The notes beneath the pieces were generated by a model that worked only from the letters and a program-made list of their open reading frames with translations, did no database searches and was not told the origin of the DNA. Position numbers and translations under genes: made by a program. Positions 23,463-34,673 of a stretch of DNA of 64,000 nucleotides are shown one piece after another; position 1 is the stretch's first letter, and every line of letters begins with the position of its first letter. Source of the DNA: Eutrigla gurnardus (lineage: Eukaryota > Chordata > Actinopteri > Perciformes > Triglidae); NCBI GenBank assembly GCA_963514095.1, contig OY741279.1:7710322-7774321 (forward strand). The letters are read 5' to 3'.

Positions 23463-26400
23463 ATGGAGATTGGAGCAGAAATAAGCAAGAAAATAAGAGT
23501 AAGTAACAGTGTGTGTTGACTTTGACCTGTATAAAAGGGCCTAAGCTCTGGGTTAATAGTTAGTGTAGCATAAACGGTGATAGCTAACATTAGCATGCTA
23601 GCGTAAATTCTCAGTCGGGCATAATGAAAACAAGGTTTTAATTTTGAAGGCCGATGAAGGGTTTGCTTCATCACGTAATACCACATCTAACAGGCGGGTT
23701 GATGGACGTGTTAGCAGATGTTTTCTGGCTTTAAGGAGACTTCTGTAGGAACGGATATCGGCGCAGCCATGATGCGCTCTGTAATTTTTTTTTTTTAGCG
23801 AGATAATAACTAGCGCGAACTGAACTTTTGGTCTCTTTCAGGCGGCTATCAAGGGCAAGCTTCAGGAGCTCGGTGCATACATCGGTAAGTTATATTTCAT
23901 GTGCACATATCAAACGATAGCTGATTCCACATGACATGCACTAAGTCATGCGTTTCCTTTCTGTGTCGATTTAGACGAAGAGCTTCCTGACTATATCATG
24001 GTGATGGTAGCAAACAAGAAAACCTCCCAACAGATGGCTGACGATCTATCTCTTTTCCTGGGAAACAACACTATTAAATTCACAGTGTGGTATGATGAAG
24101 CCTGCACCCCATACACCTCACAATTTGCGGTTATTCTCAACATTTACTGTATCTCTTCTAACCATACAAAATAACATGTTTTTTGCTGATTTCAGGCTAC
24201 AGGGTGTCCTCGAGAAGTTAAGATCTGTTGCAGTCGGTAAGTCAGACGGTGTTGAATGCATGCAGGATTTTCATCTTTTTTTTTTGCATCTCACACAAGC
24301 TCATGGTTTCCTCCTCCGCTTGCCTACATGGTTGTGTACAGAGCCTGCGTCCCTCAGTACACATGAGCTTACCTCGGACGGTGATACGGTGGCTGGGAAG
24401 AGCCACTCATCTATAATTGAGGACAGCAGCGCAGAAGAGTTCAAGGTGCTAACCGTGTCCAGCTCTCGCTCGGATAAGACTGAAGCCCGCGTGTCAAGTT
24501 CGGCTCATGACAACAGGTGCGTAATGCACATCTAGAATACTTTCCTGCCCTTGTATGCTGACAATCACTGTTTACAGTTCATTGTCTTAATTATATATAT
24601 ATACCTCTGTTTGTTATCAGGAGAGGCAGCATGGAGAGGACTTCCTCTCGACTTACCTCCACTGTTAAGCCCCTCATGGAGCTGCTCCCCTTAGATGCTG
24701 TTATCGACATCAAACCGGAGATGGATGATGACTTCATCGCTGATGATCCTGTAGAAATGGGCACCAACCATGGCCGCACACGCAGCGCAGCTAGCAGACC
24801 CACTGTTGAAATTTACAGACCGGGTCAGAGTAAGTTTACATCCGTTAGCTCCGCGGACACATATCGACCCTCGGAAGGATCCTCTCACGCCAGGCAGCAG
24901 GACAGCAGAAGCAGCAGAACCTCCAGAACGGGATCCAGTAAGGTACTGTGATTTGATGAGAGTCCGGACACTTTCTGTTGACATAGTGTCAGACGTGTGT
25001 ACGTACGGATCCGTACTGATAATGTTCTGCCATTTGTTCAACAGGAGGAGATGTCAAGGAAGCGCAAGGTGCCGGTAGCGAGTTCAGTGGTACGAGTGAA
25101 CCGAGCGGCAGACGAGGACAGCGATGACGTGGAAGAGGAAGATGCAGGCTACGGAGGCAGGGGCATGTCCAGTAGAGTGTCCTTACCCTCCAAACCAGAA
25201 CGCAGGTCAGTGTCAACACCTCATATGATATTTTGTAACATTTGTATGGTGAACATTATCTAATTAGAGGGACAGCCAGGACTGTAATTCACTGTTAATA
25301 ACCAAACTAGGTATTTGCATTCAGTTATAATGCATTTTTTAAACTGTAGTTACCAAGACCTCACTGCCTCTAAAAAAAGAACAAAAAACTATCCAGCACT
25401 GACTTCTTTTAAATGATCATACATACTTTGCTGAGCTTTAACATTACTTTGGTGTCTATTGTTTCAGGCCTACTCTCCCTCCAGCCAAGCAAGCCAACAG
25501 GAATCTGATACTGAAGGCCATCTCTGAGGCTCAGGACTCAATCACCAAAACTACCACCTACCCCACAAGTATGTTGAATGCATTACTATGAACACTAATC
25601 CAGGTTATTCATCTTAGTAGTTGTCGTTATCACTTTACTACATTGACCTCCCTCTTTTCCCCCCCAGATCCACAGAGGCAGACTGTTCCCGTGGCACCTC
25701 GTACTCGTGTGGCCAGCACTGAAGAGATGACTGCAGCCATCCAGCTGGTCCAGGAGCACCTCCACAGCCTGGCCCCCAGGGTTCAGTCCTACACCTCCGC
25801 AGAGCTACCTCCTTCCAGAACACCCGGTATGTGAAGAGTAGAGTTGATGTAGCATATACATTTATATTTGCTGAGTACTACTTTAAACACATTGCCACCC
25901 AAAAGCCAAGAAGTGAGGTAAATTAATGTCTAAAAAGAAATAATATCAGTATTTACTCCACTACTGAGTATTGATTTTTTTAAATTTACATTTCTTCTTT
26001 CTTTTGACAATTGTACTTATTTTTTTTCTCCTCCCATTTCCAGCAAGATCATTAGCTTCACGCCTCCAGTTGGACTTGGCAAAGGGCGATGATAGAGGAG
26101 AGCCGAGTGAATCTGGTGAGTCTTTATTGTGCCATTTTGCTTCTATGGAGTAACTTTAGAAAATGACTACAATAAAGTTGTCCTCTCCCACATGTTTTTC
26201 AACTCTGAGGATTAAGAAATAGTAACTAATGATAAATATCCCTGAAGATGCCTAATGGATTAAGTGATCATTGTTTTTTGTGATGTACCTGTAGTTGTTG
26301 AGGTCGCTGCAGGCACTGAGGCAAAGCCATTTGACACCCGCTCATTCATAATGAGTCGACCTCAGCTGGGAGAATCTACAGCCAGAAGCCAGCAGCGTCC

Positions 26401-28869
26401 TCAGGTCAAAGGGGATGTCCAGTCTGCCATACCACGCATGGTCCAGGCTAGGTACGCACACCCACACAGAATATACTCTCGCCTCTTTCAATTTATACAT
26501 GAGCGTTTTTCACATGTTTTGTATTTTCTCTTTTCTTTTCTCACACCAGTAAGGAGAGCGGTGACTCTGCCAGCCCCAAGTTCATAGTGACATTGGATGG
26601 AGTGCCAAGCCCACTGGGGATTCTTGCAGACTGCGAGATGGAGCTGGATGACGTGAGACCACCCACAAAGGTCACCGAGGCGTCCGTCAACAGGACGTCC
26701 AAAGTCAGCATCCTTCACAGACTACAGGGGCCGGTTTTATCATCAGAAGGTATGGGGTCTCATCACAATAAATTGTGACTGCAATCATTTACTTTTATTA
26801 TTATTGCAGCACATTTCAAATACGGTTACAAAGGGCTTCAGTTCTCTCCTCTTTTGACAGATGATGTGATGGATGTTGAGATGGGGGAAGAGGGTGCCGT
26901 CCCTTTAAAGAAACAGAAGGTGGTGGAGCGCTGCAAGTTCTGGCCAGTCTGTAAAAGTGGAGATGATTGTATGTACCATCACCCTACGACAAAGTGCAAG
27001 TGAGTATTTGTGTTAATAAACTGAAGAAATGCATTATTTTTATCACCCTGCACTCGCTAAAACATTCATGCTTTCTATGCGTTTTGTTTCTTAAAGGACA
27101 TTTCCCAATTGCAAGTTTGGGGATAAATGCCTTTTTGTGCATCCTAATTGTAAATACGACGCCAGGTGCACCAAGCCAGACTGTTCCTTCACTCACGTCA
27201 GCAGAAGAAGCACAGCCGCTCCTCCGCCCAGGCCAGGTACTCTCTCATCACATCTGTGGGTCGACACACACTGTTCAGCCTCTCCGTTGAGAGAGTATCG
27301 ACGACTGTGATACCAACATTTATACGGGTGTATTTTGATTCCACAAATGGAGATCAAGGCATGTGTGAAACTCTTCCTAAAACGTAACTCTTTGTGTTTG
27401 CAGCAGTGGCGCCTGTGCAAACCGCTAGTGTGTGCCGCTTCTTCCCAGAGTGCAAGAAGATGGACTGCCCATTTTATCATCCCAAGGTAAGACGTTTGAA
27501 AGCGTGGATTTGGAGCTATGATTTTGTAATTGTATTTTAGGGCTGGGTATTGTTTAGAATCTCACGATTCGATTCGATTTCGATTCGTTGGGTCACGATT
27601 CGATTCAATTTCGATTCGATATTGATTGAAATGCTTTGATATCAATTCAGTTTCAAGTAGAAATACACAAGTAAGAGTACCAGATCATTTTTTCAAATAA
27701 TTTATTTAGTTTCATGCCTTATGAACAGCCGTGGTATAACTCATAGCATGATAAAACAGGACACTACTTAAACACTGAACTACAGTGCATGTAACCGCCG
27801 CGGAAGCTATGGTAGTAGACAGTAGTAGTGCAGATATACCGTTGAAATGCACATATTTGTTTATCTACTCTTCACTCATTTATTAAATGTATTTTCTCTT
27901 CCTGTTTCCCAGTGCGAGTTGAGATACACAACTATGATCGCATTTGTCAATCGCAGTATTTTATTTTGAAAATTGCTTTTATTTTGAAAATTGGCCAGAT
28001 TGTCTCGTGTTTCTTTAAGCTGTGGCTGCAGACGCTGAATTGGGACACAGCTACTGTGTGATTTACTGCCAGAACTGACGCGTTCGCTCGCGGGACGCGC
28101 AAAAAATAGAGCAGACGCCGGAACTATTCGCGGCGCTCCGTGTCTGGTGTGAACGACACCATAGCTTAACAGGGGCGCCGAAAGGAAGCGGGCGCCGAAA
28201 GGAAGCGGGCGCCGAAAGGAAGCGGGCTCCGCTACGCGCCTATTCGCGGCGCTTCCACGGCCGGTGTGTACTCACTCCGGTCGCCATATTGTAATGGTTT
28301 GGTCTAGTGCGGCCCCCGTCCGTACAGCGCGAATCACACGAGGGTGTCGGTCACAGCGCCCCCACTGGCCAGGGGCTTGAATCGATTCAGAAGATTGCTG
28401 AATCGATATTGAATTGCGGGGAAAAGAATCGCAATGCATTGCTGAATCGATATTTTTACCCACCCCTATTGTATTTTGAATTAATATGGGGCGCTTTTAT
28501 TTGCAAATTGTAACCTTTTTATTGTATTGTGTAGTGGATTCTGACTTTCTAAATGTTGTCCCTCTTGTCCACAGCCTTGTCGCTTCGCGACACAGTGTAA
28601 ACGAGCTGGATGTACCTTCTACCATCCAACCACATCCGTGCCTCCGAGACACGCCCTGAAGTGGACAAAAACACAGAGCAGGTGAGAAGATAAGCCTGTT
28701 GATAATAGTGGCTCCTGCATAAAATAATCCAAAGAATTTATGAGTGTGGTTCACACAATATGGCATTTTTAAAAATGTTTCATAAAAGCCACGATTTAAG
28801 AGATCTCTTTATCCGTATCATACTTTTCGCACCTACTAAATTCTGTCTGTCTTTCTGTCTCGCAGCTAA
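23463..28869 (+). CDS. zc3h14: Zinc finger CCCH domain-containing protein 14 (nuclear poly(A)-binding protein)
   Basis: Coding exons: 23463-23498, 23842-23884, 23975-24089, 24196-24236, 24342-24516, 24621-24942, 25045-25205, 25468-25568, 25668-25826, 26044-26115, 26295-26451, 26550-26749, 26861-26999, 27097-27236, 27404-27486, 28575-28681, 28866-28869. All junctions are GT-AG and in phase; total 684 aa (human about 736). Residues 1-75 form the PWI-like N-terminal domain (MEIGAEISKKIRAAIKGKLQ). The middle is Ser/acidic-rich with the basic SRKRKVP, a likely nuclear signal, and a conserved SPKFIVTLDGVPSP block. The C-terminus (about 552-665) holds five CCCH fingers, each starting with Cys-Lys/Arg: CKFWPVC, CKTFPNC, CKYDARC, CRFFPEC and CRFATQC. 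In the family (Nab2/dNab2/MSUT2) these bind poly(A) RNA and limit tail length. A hAT-like MITE sits in intron 15. An AATAAA overlaps the stop. Confidence 0.97.
27538..28468. mobile_element. hAT-like non-autonomous transposon (MITE), 931 bp, in a zc3h14 intron
   Basis: The left end TAGGGCTGGGTATTG and the reverse complement of the right end TAGGGGTGGGTAAAA match at 11 of the first 12 bases. An exact 8-bp direct repeat, TTGTATTT, flanks it at 27530-27537 and 28469-28476, the size typical of hAT elements. Subterminal stretches are rich in CGATTCGATT and its complement GAATCGAT. No transposase frame is visible. The middle carries three 17-bp tandem units at 28175-28225. It lies wholly within the intron between coding exons 27404-27486 and 28575-28681. 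Confidence 0.85.
28175..28225. repeat. 17-bp unit repeated three times inside the hAT-like element
   Basis: GCGCCGAAAGGAAGCGG occurs three times head to tail, perfectly, in a CpG-rich part of the element. Confidence 0.95.
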
Positions 28870-28873
28870 TAAA
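28868..28873 (+). terminator. Poly(A) signal overlapping the zc3h14 stop codon
   Basis: The last exon reads C-TAA-TAAAG, so AATAAA begins at the second base of the stop codon. Use from here would leave a very short 3'UTR. An ATTAAA at 29081-29086 is an alternative. Which is used cannot be told from sequence. Confidence 0.4.
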
Positions 28874-29239
28874 GTCCAGAGAATCTTGACAGAAGTCCGA
28901 CGGTTAACACGAGAGTCTATGGAGGAAGTCCTCTATCTGCGTTTATGGATTTTCATTCTTTCTTTCATTCGTTAACTGTTGTTTAATTTCATTTTAATGT
29001 ATTGTTTGGACTGATTTTTAAAGTGTTTTGTAAGCTGAAAAAGTTTTCATGCTCATGCTCAGAGCTCATGCTCCCAGAATATTAAAATACTTGACAATGA
29101 AGCTCAAATTTGTTATCTCATCATTTATCTCATGTTCTTTGAAATATTGTTGTATATTGTTTAAGGATAAGATCAGGTACAAGTCACAGGTGACAATAAG
29201 GCATGGAACCAAACTATACAATGTTCAGATATATTCAAA

Positions 29240-29880
29240 AGAAAACAGCGTATCCAGAACGCTGCAGCACGCCTTATCTTCAATCTACCCAAATTCTCCC
29301 ATGTGACCCCCCTCCTCCGTGACCTCCACTGGCTCCCTGTTGCAGCACGCATCCAATTCAAGACGATGACAATGGCCTTCAGGGCCATCAATGGAACGGC
29401 ACCCGTCTACCTTCAAACACTGGTCAAACCTCATGCCCCGAAGCGAGCACTCCGCTCCTCTACTTCAGCTGGCCGGCTGGTACCACCATCGCTGAAATCA
29501 AACAAATGTCGCTCAGCAAAGTCCAGACTCTTCTCTGTTCTGGTCCTCAGTGGTGGAACGAACTCCTGACCAATGTCAGGACAGCTGAGTCATTTGCCAT
29601 CTTCCGAAAAAGGCTCAAGACTCACCTGTTCAGACTTCACCTCGACTCTACATAGCATGACCCACTAACACCCCCCCCCCCCTCCCCAAAAAGAAAAAAA
29701 AAATCCTCTTGAAGTACTACTTTACTCAGATGAGGACCTAACACTTGTTCTATTTTTAGCTCTTACTTTATCAGCAATGATACGTTGTGGTTTCTTTGTT
29801 TCCTTCTTTTGACAAATGTACTTATTGTAAGTCGCTTTGGACAAAAGCGTCTGCTAAATGACCTAAATGTAAATGTAAAA
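29240..29880 (+). mobile_element. 5'-truncated L2-type LINE, 3' end of ORF2
   Basis: Translation gives the C-terminal reverse-transcriptase region of L2-like fish LINEs: AAARLIFNLPKFSHVTPLLR, then LHWLPVAARIQFKT and SAKSRLFSVL. One frame break near 29540 precedes a PQWWNEL-like block. After a stop near 29654 comes an untranslated tail with the diagnostic CGCTTTGGACAAAAGCGTCT, ending in AAATG-type short repeats. The 5' part is missing, so it is a dead insertion. It lies just downstream of zc3h14. Confidence 0.85.
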
Positions 29881-30105
29881 AACAATATACAGGGAATTGA
29901 TTTTATTTTCCTTAGCTGAAAGTTTGAATTCACTGTTAACATTTGAAAATTGAGTAGTCGTTCCCTACTGGTGAACCACGAAATCACCATCAAATATTAT
30001 ACGACTTTATCGGATAAATATGTGATTCTAACAGGCATTAACAAATAATCACATTATCGTCAAGTTGTGTCTGATTGTTTATGACTTTATCTTTCAGCCT
30101 CATCA

Positions 30106-30208
30106 GCTGCAGTTTTACTTTCCAGCCGCTAGATGCCGCTGTGCCGCGTGCTTCGTGATGACGTCATGTTCGTCCAAGTTAAAAGCCCTGTGAGCAGCAA
30201 ACTGGGGT
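30106..30208 (+). pseudogene. Orphan 7SL-type promoter, gene body missing
   Basis: From GCTGCAGTTTTACTTTCCAG through AGCCCTGTGAGC this matches the upstream regions of the two 7SL genes downstream. It includes TGACGTCA at 30159-30166 and TTAAAAG near 30178-30184 at the same spacing. After position 30208 (expected +1) only a short stretch, CTGGGGTGCG, resembles the start of the RNA, and the 299-nt body is absent. It is probably a third duplication whose RNA part was deleted. Confidence 0.65.
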
Positions 30209-30515
30209 GCGTTTAGACCCAGAATGCACCTGTTGTTCGCAACGTAGTCGGTGTGTTTGATTTGGGTCACCAGAACACACACAAACACACAGGTGAAAAA
30301 GCAAATGACATTCTTGTTAACGAACAAAAAACGTAACGTAACACAGTTGTGTTGAAAGAGAAAACATCTGTATTTCTGCTGGTTAATTTAATGACCAGAT
30401 TAAATACTAAATTATGACGTTTTACAGCAATAAATAAGATAAATCCTCTCACCTCTGAGGGCGCTGCAGTTTTACCTTCCAGCCGCTAGATGCCGCTGTG
30501 CCGCGTGCTTCATGG

Positions 30516-30542
30516 TGACGTCATGTTCGTCCACTTTAAAAG
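30516..30542 (+). promoter_or_regulatory. 7SL copy 1 upstream promoter: ATF/CRE site and TATA-like box
   Basis: A palindromic TGACGTCA at 30516-30523 lies at -50 to -43 from the RNA start, and TTTAAAAG at 30535-30542 at about -31 to -24. In human 7SL genes an ATF site near -50 is needed with internal elements for Pol III transcription. The agreement in position argues that this copy is expressed. Confidence 0.8.
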
Positions 30543-30565
30543 CCCTGTGAGCTGATGTGTTTCTC

Positions 30566-30864
30566 GCCGGGTGCGGTGGCGCGCGCCTGTAATCCAAGTT
30601 GCTGGGAGGCTGAGTCTGGCGGAGCGTTTGAGTTCAGGAGTTCTGAGCTGCAGTGGACTATGCCGATCGGGTGTCCGCACTAAGTTCGGTATCGATATGG
30701 TGCTCCAGGGGGAGCCCGGGACCACCAGGTCGTCTAAGGAGGGGTGCACCGGCCCAGGTCGGAAACGGAGCAGGCCAAAGCCCCCGTGCCGCTCAGTAGT
30801 GGGATCGCGCCTGTGAATAGACACTGTAGTGCAGCCTGAATAATACAGCGGGACCCAGTCTTTT
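30566..30864 (+). ncRNA. rn7sl: 7SL RNA (signal recognition particle RNA), copy 1
   Basis: A 299-nt RNA gene, the same length as human 7SL. It begins GCCGGGTGCGGTGGCGCGCG (Alu domain). It contains GCCGATCGGGTGTCCGCACT, the helix 6 region GGGACCACCAGGTCGTCTAA, and the helix 8 SRP54-binding motif CAGGTCGGAAACGGAGCAGG. It ends in TTTT (30861-30864), a Pol III terminator. SRP RNA scaffolds the particle that pauses translation and docks ribosomes at the ER. This copy reads AAGTTGCT where copy 2 and the human RNA read AGCTACT, the only two differences from copy 2. Known from direct recognition of the conserved sequence. Confidence 0.95.
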
Positions 30865-31035
30865 ACACTTTCTACTAAACCGCTGTTTGAACGCGAACAC
30901 TCAACCATTATATCTTTACATCACACAGCAGCTTCATCGCTCTGTCTTTATCTTCTTATTCACATTAAAAACACTCACAGACCGGCTGCTCTGCGGATCC
31001 TACACCGCCTCCACCTGGACGACTCCTGCTACTAC

Positions 31036-31747
31036 ATCATGCAACAAGACACTTTTTTTCTGCAGTATCTGCAGAGTTCATCAGAACCACATTAACGCCA
31101 GAGAATATTCTTTACAACTGGAATTCACACTCAACCAGGATGGCATCCCATTAACGCCTCTGCTTTCCTTTTTTAATAGCCTGCATGATTTAATTAAACA
31201 TTTTCACTTCAACAGAAAATATCTTTTCTACCATAAATGAGGAAGGAAGTGTCTTATCAGTGCTGACACGTAGCCAGTGTCAATGTGAGGCAGTAAAGTA
31301 GCATGTTCTCTTTGTTGCTGGACATCAGTTTATTTTTCTGTATAGATTCTTGCAGATGCTGTTGAGATGCTGAACATTTCTCCCTAAATGTTTCTATGAA
31401 AAATCTTTGACTGAAGACAATGAAAACGGTGTTCCTACCTCTAGTGATGTTGGATGATACCGAGGAGAGAAATGCAGAGAGAACGTGCCAGCATTTTCAT
31501 CTCTATGGTTCTCTGTATTTTTACAACATGTTAAGGTTAAAACGTTGTTGTTTACTAAATTATTCTGTTAGTTATTGTAATAATTTGCATTTAAAGTAAA
31601 AGTGGACAGTTAAACGAACAGTGTATAAAATATGCTTTTAATTAGACTTAATTATTTGTCATATCAAGGTCTTCAGCAAAAACAAATGTATTACAAATAA
31701 TAATAAGTGTATTTTATAGAATATTATATGATCATTGTATTCTGGAA
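31036..31747. other. Spacer between 7SL duplicates, no gene recognised
   Basis: Unique AT-rich sequence. The frame running in from 30887 is a chance frame spanning the duplication edge. Nothing else seen. Confidence 0.5.
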
Positions 31748-31894
31748 TATTTCCTGCTCTGGCTTATTTAACATTAATGATCAGATAAAATCATGACGTT
31801 ATACAGCGATAAATAAGATAAATCCTCTCACCTCTGACGGTGCTGCAGTTTTACTTTCCCGCCGCTAGATGCCGCTGTGCCGCGTGCTTCATGG

Positions 31895-31921
31895 TGACGT
31901 CATGTTCATCCACGTTAAAAG
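31895..31921 (+). promoter_or_regulatory. 7SL copy 2 upstream promoter: ATF/CRE site and TATA-like box
   Basis: TGACGTCA at 31895-31902, again at -50 to -43 from the RNA start, and GTTAAAAG near 31914-31921 at about -31 to -24. Same layout as copy 1. Confidence 0.8.
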
Positions 31922-31944
31922 CCCTGTGAGCTGGTGTGTTTCTC

Positions 31945-32243
31945 GCCGGGTGCGGTGGCGCGCGCCTGTAATCCAAGCTACTGGGAGGCTGAGTCTGGCG
32001 GAGCGTTTGAGTTCAGGAGTTCTGAGCTGCAGTGGACTATGCCGATCGGGTGTCCGCACTAAGTTCGGTATCGATATGGTGCTCCAGGGGGAGCCCGGGA
32101 CCACCAGGTCGTCTAAGGAGGGGTGCACCGGCCCAGGTCGGAAACGGAGCAGGCCAAAGCCCCCGTGCCGCTCAGTAGTGGGATCGCGCCTGTGAATAGA
32201 CACTGTAGTGCAGCCTGAATAATACAGCGGGACCCAGTCTTTT
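31945..32243 (+). ncRNA. rn7sl: 7SL RNA (signal recognition particle RNA), copy 2
   Basis: 299 nt, identical to copy 1 except for two bases in the Alu-domain stem (AAGCTACT here), where this copy is closer to the mammalian sequence. The SRP54-binding helix 8 motif, helix 6 and the GCCGATCGGG block are all intact, and the gene ends in TTTT at 32240-32243. The promoter is intact too, so both copies look functional. Short open frames read through both RNA genes on each strand and should not be annotated as proteins. Confidence 0.95.
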
Positions 32244-32414
32244 ACACTTTCTACTAAACCGCTGTTTCAACGCGAACACTCATCCATTATATCTTTACAT
32301 CACACAGCAGCTTCATCGCTCTGTCTTTATCTTCTTATTCACATTAAAAACACTCACAGACAGGCTGCTCTGCGGATCCTACACCGCCTCCACCTGGACG
32401 TCTCCTGCTACTAC

Positions 32415-33010
32415 ACTGAAAACCCCTCATGAGGTAGGAGGCGTAATATAACTATTAGTTGAAATGTAACAAATGTCAAACTTTAACTGTGCGTTAATGT
32501 TAACAACCCAGCAATCATATTGGTTGTGTACACTGAAAAGAGACTATGTTTTATCAGGTTAATTTAAGTATTCAACATGGAGTGAAATGTGTACTAGTAC
32601 ACTTTAGTCTTCATTATGGCCTGTAAGTTTGAACCTTTATACCTGAACATGCTGTTTGTCTTAACTTGACTAAAGACAGTACATTTAGATCTCCTGGTTC
32701 TTGCTTGCATGTGCTGATTGTATAGTTTATTTTTATTATAGGTGAAGAGTCAACCTTTTTACAGACTGGACTTTACCACATTTTGCTGCAATGACTCACA
32801 CAAGTGAATACTGTGTTCAGTGTAATTGAACTCACAACATGTGTAGGCTATCAGTGGTTTATTTACGGTCATCGGCGTCTACGCGATTCTTCAATTTCCC
32901 CTCAATAATTTGGTGCTTATTAGAAACCCTCCCCCAGTCATTTCCAAGGAAGAGAGACCTCAAAGGAGGATGTATCAGTTTTCTAACTTAATAAATGCTT
33001 CGACAGCGGT
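32415..33010. other. Intergenic, no gene recognised
   Basis: AT-rich unique sequence after the 7SL duplication. Nothing supportable seen. Confidence 0.5.
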
Positions 33011-33014
33011 CGCT

Positions 33015-33215
33015 TGTATTCAATTCGATTCAAATGTATTTATAGTGTCATATCACAACAGAAGTCATGTCAGGACACTTAACACATTGAGCAGAACTAG
33101 AATAGGCTCAAGCTTTCCAGAGTCAATACAATTTCAAAGTCCCAACATCACCCAGGGGCAAAGTGGTGAGAAAAAAAACTGCCTTTATAGGCTTTTAGGC
33201 AGAAATCTCATGCAA
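33015..33215 (+). repeat. Teleost interspersed repeat (TCGATTCAAATGTATTTATAG type)
   Basis: Pattern of TTCAATTCGATTCAAATGTA, then a gap, CACCCAGGGGCAAAGTGGTG and a GAGAAAAAAAACTGCCTTTA block. It follows the consensus order of a very common fish repeat (Pol II retroelement 3' end, class not certain). Recognised from memory, so boundaries are approximate. Confidence 0.55.
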
Positions 33216-34619
33216 GCCAGGTGTTATTGGTTTGTCATTTAGGCTACTTATGAGCTGTGACAACGGAATTGTGTGTCAAGCATGATCAGCTTCTAGGACC
33301 TCGATTGAGCACCTGCATTAAAGGAGAACAAAAAGCCCTCTTTGTTTTTATAATCTCCAGATGGAATAGCTCACAAATGCACTTATAGGTAATAATAATT
33401 TTAAAAAAATGCATTTTTGAGCAAATGATTTGTCATATCTCTTGCATGACCGAAGAACTGGACTCCTTTCAAGATGCCTGATTGTCTTTTTTAAGGTTTA
33501 GACATGAAGTCAAAGCCACAGACTGGTTTTGTTTTTCTATAATTTACTGTATTTTGCCCTCGTTAAATAGAATTTGACTAATCAGCTTTTCTCCTCATTC
33601 TTTTCTTTTTACAGCCTCTCACCTCGTTTGGACAGCGTTAAATGCCAAGTATTAGAAATGTCTGGCCTTGCCCAAGCGTTTCAAAATCCCTGTGATGGTC
33701 GAACATGTTTTTGTGTGGGAGGGCTGTTCTGCCAAGCAAAGCTGTTTTTGTCCTGATTTCTTTTTCTTTTTTTTTTCCTCACAAGAAAATCTTGTTCTTG
33801 CATCACCAAATGCTACCTCGTGATGGGGGTAAACAAGAAAATAATACACAAAGTCACATATGCGCGAAGCACGATTTCTGAGCGAGCGATGGTGTTGGAC
33901 GTTAACGCGTCGCACCGCTGTGTACGCAAAAATCTAAATATGTTTTCTGAGTTTGTTACACCATGGATATGTGTTATTAAAAACCCAGCCGAATTTGAAT
34001 GATTAAAATAATCAGCAAGATTAGCTTTCTGCTAATGCTGGGGGCGTGTCCACTGAAGGCTCTGAAACCACGCCCACTCTCAGGTGAGCTTTGATCACAC
34101 GTGCTTAAAATCTTATGTCTAATGTTAATGCTGTTAAATGCCAAATTAAATGGGGATGAAGTCATTAAATCGTGCAGCTTTATTAGACTTTGCGAAGGTT
34201 ATTGGAGGCTATGTGCTCTAGTTTTTATTGTGTTAATTGAGGGATTATTCTCAGGATGGCTCCAGACATGCCCCAAAAATTCTGAAGCACAAAATGAGTG
34301 AAACACATTTCTAAAAAACAGTCTAACACCACAAATCAGGGATTATTTTTTATTCTTTTTTTGCTTTTCTTATTCTTTTTTTTCTTTCTTCTTTTTCCTC
34401 ATTCTTCTTTTTCTCTCTTCTCTTATCTATGTATTGTTGTTTACTTTATTCACTTTTTTTTGTTGAGTTAAAATAGTTAAAATACTCCCTGTACAATAAC
34501 AGGAATTATTTGGAATTAATTAATTGGAAGTGTAAGTGTATTTTTTTAAAGGAAACTTGGACAGTAAAACTACACCTTAGCATTTTGTGTATCTATAGAT
34601 TTCTCCTATTGTCTCTTCT

Positions 34620-34625
<6 letters not shown>

Positions 34626-34671
<46 letters not shown>
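34626..34671. repeat. (TA)n microsatellite
   Basis: About 22 TA units. Confidence 0.95.

Positions 34672-34673
<2 letters not shown>

Larger units (their letters stand above)
30370..32414 (+). repeat. Tandem segmental duplication carrying two 7SL genes, period 1379 bp
   Basis: Blocks 30370-31035 and 31748-32414 align along their length, including about 150-190 bp upstream and 170 bp downstream of each RNA gene. The spacer 31036-31747 is unique and shows no gene. Flanks differ at several places, while the RNA bodies differ at only two. Confidence 0.85.

Noticed and set aside
24830..24835. Internal splice donor (CAGAGTAAGT) in zc3h14 exon 24621-24942
   Set aside because: Its use removes 113 nt and shifts the frame into the next exon. 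The donor after 24942 keeps phase and matches the family length.
30571..30816. Open frames over the 7SL genes (also 31869-32195 and the minus strand)
   Set aside because: The sequence is the structural SRP RNA; identical frames in both copies follow from the RNA duplication.
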